The notes beneath the pieces are model-generated. The model had not been told where the DNA came from. It ran no database searches and worked only from the letters and a program-made list of their open reading frames with translations. DNA of 11,495 bases, taken from assembly GCA_028714615.1 (NCBI GenBank), contig JAQTMA010000128.1, forward strand, positions 1-11,495, read 5' to 3'. Shown in pieces: positions 1 to 5,728 of this stretch (its first letter is position 1; every line of letters starts with the position of its first letter). The stretch is from Anaerolineaceae bacterium (GTDB lineage Bacteria > Chloroflexota > Anaerolineae > Anaerolineales > Anaerolineaceae). Position numbers and translations under genes: made by a program.

Positions 1-1
1 C

Positions 2-166
2 TTCTTCCTGATCACCCGCGCCATCTTTGGCGGGTGGCGCAGGCATGCACCGGGTTATTGGGGTGGGATGCATGGTAGAGACCCTCACGATATCCCACCA
101 ATGGTGGAAGAGTGGCACCGCAAGATGCACGAGGCAAGCTCAAACCCACCCGCTGAGCCCAAGTAA
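2..166 (+). CDS. C-terminal end of a small, probably membrane-anchored protein (5' end outside window)
   Basis: An open frame enters from the left edge and stops at TAA (164-166), giving 54 residues. It begins with a hydrophobic FFLITRAIF stretch, probably the end of a transmembrane helix. A basic, Gly/Trp/His-rich segment follows (GGWRRHAPGYWGG), then an acidic/basic amphipathic tail (PPMVEEWHRKMHE) and a Pro-rich end. I recognise no named family. The layout of one helix and a short charged cytoplasmic tail is that of the small membrane proteins often found next to two-component systems, and here an OmpR-type regulator starts 111 bases downstream. Two hairpins separate them, so they may not be co-transcribed. 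Frame and stop are clear. Function is unknown. Confidence 0.6.
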   Translation, partial: FFLITRAIFGGWRRHAPGYWGGMHGRDPHDIPPMVEEWHRKMHEASSNPPAEPK

Positions 167-183
167 CCGGGTGAGACCCGGTT
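165..183 (+). terminator. Perfect short hairpin overlapping the stop codon of the first gene
   Basis: Arms AACCGGGT (165-172) and ACCCGGTT (176-183) are perfect reverse complements around a 3-base GAG loop. The left arm begins inside the TAA stop. No T-run follows, so this is at best a weak terminator or mRNA 3'-end stabiliser. It may act together with the larger hairpin that follows. Confidence 0.35.
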
Positions 184-193
184 GAGCAATTCC

Positions 194-237
194 AACCACC
201 CCGCTCCGCACTGCTGCGAATCAATGGCGGGGTGGTT
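194..237 (+). repeat. 11-bp perfect inverted repeat upstream of the response-regulator promoter
   Basis: Arms AACCACCCCGC (194-204) and GCGGGGTGGTT (227-237) are perfect complements separated by 22 bases. The spacer contains its own small CGCA/TGCG stem (207-210 with 215-218). There is no clear T-tract after the right arm. It could be a terminator-like structure for the upstream gene. It could also be an operator, since its right arm ends 26 bases before the predicted -10 of the two-component operon. The sequence does not decide between these. Confidence 0.4.
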
Positions 238-260
238 GCTGATGCTCAACGAGAATGGAA

Positions 261-269
261 TGCTATACT
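261..269 (+). promoter_or_regulatory. Extended -10 promoter of the two-component operon, giving a near-leaderless mRNA
   Basis: TGCTATACT combines an extended -10 TGn (261-263) with TATACT (264-269), one mismatch from TATAAT. No good -35 lies 16-18 bases upstream, which is tolerable for an extended -10. Standard spacing puts the transcription start near 276, only about two bases before the regulator's ATG at 278. No Shine-Dalgarno sequence is seen, so a leaderless transcript is suggested. Confidence 0.5.
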
Positions 270-277
270 AATGATCG

Positions 278-973
278 ATGAGCACAATTCTGATTGTGGA
301 TGATGAACCCAAGATCGTCCAACTGGCCCGCGATTATCTGGAGCACGCCGGTTTCCGGACCCTGACTGCCTACAATGGACCGGCTGCCCTGGAGATTGCT
401 CACACGAATAAACCTGACCTGGTCGTCCTCGACCTGGGACTCCCCGGGATGGACGGGTTGGACGTGACGCGGTATTTACGCAAAGATTCCAATGTTCCAA
501 TCATCATGTTGACGGCCCGCGCCGAAGAGAGCGATAAACTGGTGGGGCTGGAACTGGGAGCCGACGACTATCTGACCAAGCCCTTCAGCCCCAAAGAGCT
601 GGTAGCCCGGGTGCGCACTGTTTTACGCCGCAGCCAGATGACTCAAGCCGGCGCAGAAATCATCCGAGCCGCCGATTTGACCCTGGACATTCCTCGCATG
701 CGTCTGACCGTGAGCCAACGCGAGATCGAGCTGACCCCCACTGAATTTCAGATCCTGGCGTTATTAGCCCGCCAACCGGGCAGGATTTTTACCCGCGGCC
801 AGATTTTGGAAGCCGTCCAGGGAATTGCCCTGGAATCTTACGAACGCGCCATCGATACACACATCAAGAATATTCGTAGAAAAATCGAACCCAACCCACG
901 CGACCCGCGCTACATCTTAATGGTGTATGGGGTAGGGTATAAATTCGAGGACCGCTCAACCCATGCCCCGTAA
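278..973 (+). CDS. OmpR/PhoB-family response regulator (winged-helix)
   Basis: This 231-residue protein is a DNA-binding response regulator. An N-terminal receiver domain (about 1-118) shows the acidic pair D8/D9, phospho-acceptor D52 (LVVLDLGLPGMDG), switch residue T79 (IIMLTAR) and K101 (YLTKPF). The C-terminal winged-helix effector domain (about 130-226) shows the family's ELTPTEFQIL and DTHIKNIRRKI segments and the terminal YGVGYKF hairpin. The length is normal for the family. The start is fixed by an in-frame TGA two codons upstream (272-274). There is no ribosome-binding site, so translation probably starts on a near-leaderless message. Its last 11 bases overlap the histidine kinase, a translational-coupling arrangement marking the pair as a two-component system. 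Targets are unknown. The downstream efflux gene is one candidate. Confidence 0.95.
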   Translation: MSTILIVDDEPKIVQLARDYLEHAGFRTLTAYNGPAALEIAHTNKPDLVVLDLGLPGMDGLDVTRYLRKDSNVPIIMLTARAEESDKLVGLELGADDYLTKPFSPKELVARVRTVLRRSQMTQAGAEIIRAADLTLDIPRMRLTVSQREIELTPTEFQILALLARQPGRIFTRGQILEAVQGIALESYERAIDTHIKNIRRKIEPNPRDPRYILMVYGVGYKFEDRSTHAP

Positions 974-2105
974 CCATTGGTCACCCCACCAACCGCCGTG
1001 GTGGCCTGAGAATGAGACCTGGCCGCCGGTGGGACCTGCCCAGCAGCGCGGCTGGCGTTCTCGGCGCATCAAATTCTTTCGCCGGATCGGTTGCGGATTT
1101 GTTGCCTTCAGCCTGTTTCTCCTGGTTGGGACCACGAGCTTATTCTGGTTGGTCAACTCCATCACCGGTACTCCCAACCATTTCACCGGTTGGTTTCCCG
1201 TCCTGCGCGGGGTAGGTCTCTTCCTGATTTTGCTGTTCCTGGCGATCATCTTCACGACCGGCAGAGCCCTCCGCCGGGCAGCCCTCCCCGTCGGCGATTT
1301 GCTGGAAGCTGTCGGGCGGATCGAAGCAGGAGACTATTCCGTGCGAGTCCGCGAAGGTGGGCCCGGAGAAGTCAAAGCCCTGGCGCGAGCTTTCAATTCG
1401 ATGGCGGAGGAGCTACAAACCAACGATGAGCAACGGCGAAACCTGCTGGCTGATATCACCCACGAGTTGCGCACACCCATCACCGTCATCCAGGGTAATC
1501 TGGAAGGGATGCTGGATGGGATATACCCACCCGACCCAGACCGGATCGACTCTATTCTCGAGGAGACTCGCTTGTTATCGCGGGTGATCGACGACCTGCG
1601 CACCCTGTCCCTGGCCGAGGGCGGGTCGTTGAAACTGCAAATCGAACCAGCCGGCGTGGACGAATTGATCTGCGACCTGGCCGCATCGTTTGAACCACAA
1701 GCCAAGGCTGCGGGAATCCATTTGAAGACCCAGGTTCAACCCGGTTTACCGGTGCTTGAGATCGACCCAACTCGGATCCGTGAAGTGCTAACCAACCTGC
1801 TCGCCAACGCCCTCCGGTACACACCAGCAGGTGGAGAAATCGAAATAAGCAATTGGCAGGTCTCCAGTGAGCCCGATAAAGTCTTCTTCCAGGTGCGCGA
1901 TTCTGGCGCCGGGATTCCTCCGGAAGATTTGCCGCACATTTTTGAACGGTTCTACAAGTCCAGCGATTCGCATGGTACCGGGTTGGGACTGGCCATCTCC
2001 AAGAGTCTGGTGAACGCACATCATGGGGGAATTACTGCGACCAGCCAGCCCGGTCATGGGACTCTGGTTCAGTTCTGGCTACCTGTACCGGAACAAAATC
2101 GGTGA
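963..2105 (+). CDS. Membrane sensor histidine kinase with HAMP domain
   Basis: This 380-residue HisKA/HATPase_c kinase pairs with the overlapping response regulator. The first 40 residues are cytoplasmic, rich in Trp, Pro and Arg. Two transmembrane helices (about 43-66 and 78-99) are joined by an external loop of only about a dozen residues, so it probably senses within the membrane or through a partner rather than with a periplasmic domain. A HAMP linker (about 100-153) leads to the H box with phospho-acceptor H167 (ITHELRTP), N box (NLLANALRYTP, N282), G1 (DSGAGI, 313-318), F box (HIFERFYK) and G2 (GTGLGLAI, 338-345). All catalytic motifs are intact. The general architecture is BaeS-like, but the signal cannot be inferred. 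A weak GAGG sits 12 bases before the ATG. Translation is probably coupled through the overlap. Confidence 0.94.
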   Translation: MPRNHWSPHQPPWWPENETWPPVGPAQQRGWRSRRIKFFRRIGCGFVAFSLFLLVGTTSLFWLVNSITGTPNHFTGWFPVLRGVGLFLILLFLAIIFTTGRALRRAALPVGDLLEAVGRIEAGDYSVRVREGGPGEVKALARAFNSMAEELQTNDEQRRNLLADITHELRTPITVIQGNLEGMLDGIYPPDPDRIDSILEETRLLSRVIDDLRTLSLAEGGSLKLQIEPAGVDELICDLAASFEPQAKAAGIHLKTQVQPGLPVLEIDPTRIREVLTNLLANALRYTPAGGEIEISNWQVSSEPDKVFFQVRDSGAGIPPEDLPHIFERFYKSSDSHGTGLGLAISKSLVNAHHGGITATSQPGHGTLVQFWLPVPEQNR

Positions 2106-2131
2106 GTTCCATTTGGCCATTCGTTGTACAG

Positions 2132-2163
2132 TATAATTCAGATTGATTAAGTGGGGTTATAAT
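2132..2163 (+). promoter_or_regulatory. Two TATAAT -10 hexamers before the efflux gene
   Basis: The 130-base gap between kinase and transporter holds perfect TATAAT at 2132-2137 and again at 2158-2163. Neither has a convincing TTGACA at 16-18 bases. TTGATT (2143-2148) lies too close to the second hexamer. An activator-dependent promoter is possible. The transporter is therefore likely to have its own promoter rather than depend on read-through. Confidence 0.4.
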
Positions 2164-2235
2164 GTAACGCTTTAAGATAAATGTTCTCCGAGTAGCTATG
2201 TCTACTTCCATCGATTAATTGCGTAAGGAGTGATT

Positions 2236-3852
2236 ATGGCAACTGTTCAAGCGCCTGTGTCCCCCGAACGAGGGCCTTCACAAACAAAATGGCGTGTACT
2301 GGTTTCTGTCATTTTCGGTATCTTCATGGTCATCCTGGATACGACGGTCGTGAACGTCGCTTTCCAGACCCTGCGGACGGAGTTCGGAGCGACTTTGAGT
2401 GATTCGCAATGGATCATCAGTATCTACGTGCTCTCATTAGGAATCAGCACCCCGCTGGCCGGATATCTCGCCGATCGTTTTGGTATGAAACGCACCTACC
2501 TGACCGGTCTATCGATTTTCGTAATCGGCTCGTTGCTCTGTGGTCTGGCGCCCAACCTGACCATCCTGGTTATGGCGCGCGCGCTGCAGGGGTTTGGAGG
2601 CGGGATTGCCCTGCCATTGGGGTCAGCTTTTCTGTTCCGTACGTTTCCGCCCGAAGAACAAGGCGTGGCATTGGGTATTTTCGGAATCGCCATCTTGGTT
2701 GCCCCAGCGGTTGGTCCCATTTTAGGTGGTTTCCTGGTCGACCATAATTTGTGGCGATATATCTTCTTCATCAATCCTCCCATTGGTATCATCGGCGTTA
2801 TCCTTGGTTCTCGATTTTTACCAGCTTTCCAAAGCAATCGTATTCCCAGGTTCGATTTGCTAGGCTTGATTACGGAGGTCATTGGGTTTGGCGCAGTCCT
2901 GTATGCTGCTTCTGTAGCCGCCAACCAGGGTTGGTCCGCCCCGGCGGTGGTCACCTGGTTCACCATCGGTGGGATTGGTTTATTGGCCTTCGCACTGATC
3001 GAATTATTCGTCGCAAAAGAACCGCTATTGGATTTGCGGCTTTTCAAAAAGCGCACTTTCCTCACCGCCAGTCTGCTCGGTTACGTCAGTGTGGTTGCCT
3101 TGTTCGGCGCCGAATTTCTGATGCCGGTTTACTTACAGGCGCTCAGGGGAAAAACAGCCTTAGAGACCGGTCTGACTTTGCTCCCCATGGCTCTGTCCGG
3201 AGGTTTATCGACTGTAGTCGCTGGACGGCTATACGACCGGATCGGTCCGCGCCCGCTGGTTGCGTTTGGTTTTACCATCCTGATCATCAACACCTGGCAA
3301 TTGTCCCAACTGAAGGCGGATACACCCATTACCTGGATCATGTTCCTGTTGGTCTTACGCGGACTGGCGCTTGGCTCTACCGTTCAAACTACCTTTGTGA
3401 CGGCCTTGTCAGTTGTTCCTTTACCGTTGGTTGCAATAGGATCGTCATTAACCAACTCAACTCGCCAGGTGGTGCAATCGATTGGCGTAGCAATTCTCGC
3501 GACAATCCTGGCAAGTACAATATCGCCTCAAATCGCTACGCTACAGCAGCAGTTTTTGGAGTCTCCCCGGACACCCGGATCATCCCCCGTGGCTTTATGC
3601 CAGGTTGCTCCAGGCACTGTCACGGCGCAATCTCTCCCTCCTGGAGATCCAGCTCCCCCGTTGCCACCCAAGGTATTGGCGCTCATCGGTGAAGCCTGTC
3701 GCGAAAACATATCGGGATTTGAACACGCGTACCAGGTCACTTTTTACGCCGCCTTTGTGTCGTTGGCTCTGGGTCTATTGCTCCCCGGCTGGCCATTGAA
3801 GTGGGGCGGAAGACGCGCGGCAGACGCTCCCCCACCACCGGTAGGTGAATAA
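2236..3852 (+). CDS. DHA2-family MFS multidrug efflux permease (EmrB/QacA type, 14 TM)
   Basis: This 538-residue proton-driven drug/H+ antiporter sits in the cytoplasmic membrane. Family motifs seen are D1 in TM1 (LDTTVVNVA, 34-42, with D35), motif A in loop 2-3 (GYLADRFGMKR, 76-86), motif B (ARALQGFGGG, with R115) and antiporter motif C (APAVGPILGGFLVD, 156-169), followed by the DHA2-typical RYIFFINPPIG. Length and hydrophobic pattern fit 14 helices. The loop before the last helix is long and Pro-rich and carries two cysteines (C455, C488) that could form an external disulfide. The start is the ATG at 2236, served by AAGGAG five bases upstream. An in-frame GTG two codons earlier (2230) overlaps that Shine-Dalgarno and is unlikely. 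Position behind the two-component system suggests drug or envelope stress control. Substrate is unknown. Confidence 0.93.
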   Translation: MATVQAPVSPERGPSQTKWRVLVSVIFGIFMVILDTTVVNVAFQTLRTEFGATLSDSQWIISIYVLSLGISTPLAGYLADRFGMKRTYLTGLSIFVIGSLLCGLAPNLTILVMARALQGFGGGIALPLGSAFLFRTFPPEEQGVALGIFGIAILVAPAVGPILGGFLVDHNLWRYIFFINPPIGIIGVILGSRFLPAFQSNRIPRFDLLGLITEVIGFGAVLYAASVAANQGWSAPAVVTWFTIGGIGLLAFALIELFVAKEPLLDLRLFKKRTFLTASLLGYVSVVALFGAEFLMPVYLQALRGKTALETGLTLLPMALSGGLSTVVAGRLYDRIGPRPLVAFGFTILIINTWQLSQLKADTPITWIMFLLVLRGLALGSTVQTTFVTALSVVPLPLVAIGSSLTNSTRQVVQSIGVAILATILASTISPQIATLQQQFLESPRTPGSSPVALCQVAPGTVTAQSLPPGDPAPPLPPKVLALIGEACRENISGFEHAYQVTFYAAFVSLALGLLLPGWPLKWGGRRAADAPPPPVGE

Positions 3853-3866
3853 TGAAAGAATTAGTG

Positions 3867-3893
3867 TAAAATAGGGAGAATTTTTGCTGGAGG
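3867..3893 (+). promoter_or_regulatory. Possible -10 and ribosome-binding site of the PEPCK-like gene
   Basis: The 45-base gap after the transporter contains TAAAAT (3867-3872, one mismatch to TATAAT) without a clear -35. A strong GGAGG (3889-3893) lies four bases before the ATG at 3898. The RBS supports that start. A separate promoter is tentative, and read-through from the transporter is equally possible. Confidence 0.35.
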
Positions 3894-3897
3894 CATC

Positions 3898-5712
3898 ATG
3901 GAGAACGGGTCGTATTCCCTATTTTCAGGCAAAGTCGTCATCCGCTTTAAAGATCGGGCATGCGACACGCCGGAACAATTGTTGACATCGCGTTTGTTTT
4001 TCCGGATTCTCGACCGGTGCATCGCAAACCTCGTCCAAAAAAACTCTAGCCTCCTGGCAATCTTCGGCCAGGAAGAAATCACGGATACCGATATCCACCG
4101 CCTGGCTGAGACATTGCGATACCTGGCCAAGCTACCTGCTGAACTGGTCCCCAAAGTCGTTCCAGGCTCTGAGGGATTCTTCCAGGATAAAAGTCTGTTG
4201 AACGCTTTCGTTGAGAGGCTGTATAACGACTGGCGCAGCTTGCAACGCCTCATTGTGTGCGACTCAGAAGGCGAAAACTTCGATCAGCGCCCTTACCGCA
4301 CGTTCAACAACACCATCGAAACGCTGACTCACCTGGTGCGCAGCACGTACCGAAGCATCCAGGAGAACATCACCGGCAACCATCCCCGGATCTACCGCCA
4401 GGTGCGCGCCGGCGCTGAAATCGCTACGATTGCTCTCACCCAGGAGCTGCACCTGCCTGGAGGGGTATATCAAAAACTCGCAGGGATCCCTCTCATTCGC
4501 CAGGTGTTGATCTATCCTCCACTGATCTTCAATCCCCCCATGAATAAACGCAAAGGAGCCTTCCAGCAGGTGTACCGCAATCCACTTGAAGCATCCGATT
4601 TCAAACGCGACGAGTGGTTATGTTACCCGGCTCGGGTCGGCAGCCTGCTCGTCTGGGTCTATTTTTCACTGGGACACTTTGAGCTGGGCTTCTCGCTTTG
4701 TAACCTATTCGAGCTGGCAGACGACGAGGCTATCCGGCAGAAACCGGATGCGATCTTTGTCTATGGGGTACCCGATGAAGACCTGAAATCGTTCGGGACC
4801 TTCCCGACCATCTTCTACGACGATGCGGATAATGGCGTACTGGTTGGCGCAATTCCAGGAAGCGATGCTTTTGGATACTTTGGTTACCTGAAGAAAATGG
4901 CGCTGACGCTTCACAATATCAAAATGATGAAGCTCGGGCGACTGCCTTTCCACGGGGCGTTGGTGAACCTGAAAGTGCGCGGGAAGGGTGTCTCCACGGT
5001 GTTGATCATGGGCGACACGGGAGCGGGAAAATCGGAAACTCTGGAAGCGCTGCGTACAACCGGTGGAGATGAGCTCGAAGAGGTGGTGGTCATCGCAGAT
5101 GATATGGGTTCATTGGAGATGACCTCCCAAGGTCAGGTGATCGGCTTTGGGACGGAGACAGGCGCATTTGTCCGCCTGGATGATCTGCAAACCGGGTATG
5201 CTTTCGGACAGATCGACCGTACTATTATCATGAGTCCCGATCAAACCAATGCCCGTGTCGTGCTCCCGATCACTCCCTATGAAACGGTGGTGCATGGCTA
5301 TCCGATCGATATGGTGTTGTATGCCAATAACTATGAACCTACCGGTGAAGTTCCCACGTTGGAAATCTTCACATCTGCTGATACTGCCCGGGCAGTATTT
5401 CGGGCTGGCAAGGTCATGAGCAAGGGCACGACCACCACAACCGGCATGGTGCAAACTTTCTACGCGAATGTGTTTGGTCCACAGCAATACCCTGATCTCT
5501 ACGAACGGTTGGCCGAGCGCTTTTTCAACCAATTCTTCGCGAAGGGGATCCTGGTCGGCCAATTGCGCACCCAACTGGGCATCCCGGGTATGGAGCGTTC
5601 GGGACCGGAGGCATCCGCTCGAGAGCTGTTGGCGAAGCTGCAAGAATTGGGAAAGCCTTCGGAGCAACCCACCCACCGGCTGATCGACCTGCGCCAGACG
5701 TTCGTTCCATAG
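3898..5712 (+). CDS. PEP carboxykinase-fold P-loop protein with HprK-like Walker A, function unknown
   Basis: This is a 604-residue protein. Its first 320 residues resemble nothing I recognise and look mostly helical and soluble. From about 324 it aligns by eye to ATP-type PEP carboxykinase. The matched features are Y327-x-G-x-x-K332-K333 (E. coli Y207, K212, K213) and H352 in LPFHGAL (H232), with the same 19-residue K-to-H spacing. Walker A GDTGAGKSE has K378 (K254), and D401/D402 in VVIADDMGS match the Mn-binding D268/D269. A GFGTETGAF segment, R453 in QTNAR (TENTR, R333) and the later GTTTTTGMVQTFYANVFGP region also correspond. E. coli numbers are from memory. The Walker A with KSE is closer to HPr kinase/phosphorylase, which shares the fold, than to carboxykinase GKTT. 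I see no counterpart of the R65 substrate loop (RSPKDK). A phosphotransferase or protein kinase is therefore as likely as a carboxykinase. It ends 16 bases before a converging gene. Confidence 0.75.
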   Translation: MENGSYSLFSGKVVIRFKDRACDTPEQLLTSRLFFRILDRCIANLVQKNSSLLAIFGQEEITDTDIHRLAETLRYLAKLPAELVPKVVPGSEGFFQDKSLLNAFVERLYNDWRSLQRLIVCDSEGENFDQRPYRTFNNTIETLTHLVRSTYRSIQENITGNHPRIYRQVRAGAEIATIALTQELHLPGGVYQKLAGIPLIRQVLIYPPLIFNPPMNKRKGAFQQVYRNPLEASDFKRDEWLCYPARVGSLLVWVYFSLGHFELGFSLCNLFELADDEAIRQKPDAIFVYGVPDEDLKSFGTFPTIFYDDADNGVLVGAIPGSDAFGYFGYLKKMALTLHNIKMMKLGRLPFHGALVNLKVRGKGVSTVLIMGDTGAGKSETLEALRTTGGDELEEVVVIADDMGSLEMTSQGQVIGFGTETGAFVRLDDLQTGYAFGQIDRTIIMSPDQTNARVVLPITPYETVVHGYPIDMVLYANNYEPTGEVPTLEIFTSADTARAVFRAGKVMSKGTTTTTGMVQTFYANVFGPQQYPDLYERLAERFFNQFFAKGILVGQLRTQLGIPGMERSGPEASARELLAKLQELGKPSEQPTHRLIDLRQTFVP

Positions 5713-5728
5713 CTCATCACGGTTGCCA

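Noticed and set aside
2751..3692. 313-codon open frame in another phase inside the efflux gene
   Set aside because: It lies wholly within a clear MFS transporter, lacks domain features, and its composition is that of an out-of-frame translation.
5110..5676. 188-codon open frame opposite the PEPCK-like gene
   Set aside because: Antisense shadow of a well-supported coding frame, with no recognisable domain or RBS.
3898..5712. Calling the gene pckA (true PEP carboxykinase)
   Set aside because: The Walker A is HprK-like, the substrate Arg loop is not seen, and the N-terminal half is unrelated. A confident enzymatic name is not supported.
5713..5728. Shared bidirectional terminator between the converging genes
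   Set aside because: The 16-base gap holds no convincing hairpin or T-tract.
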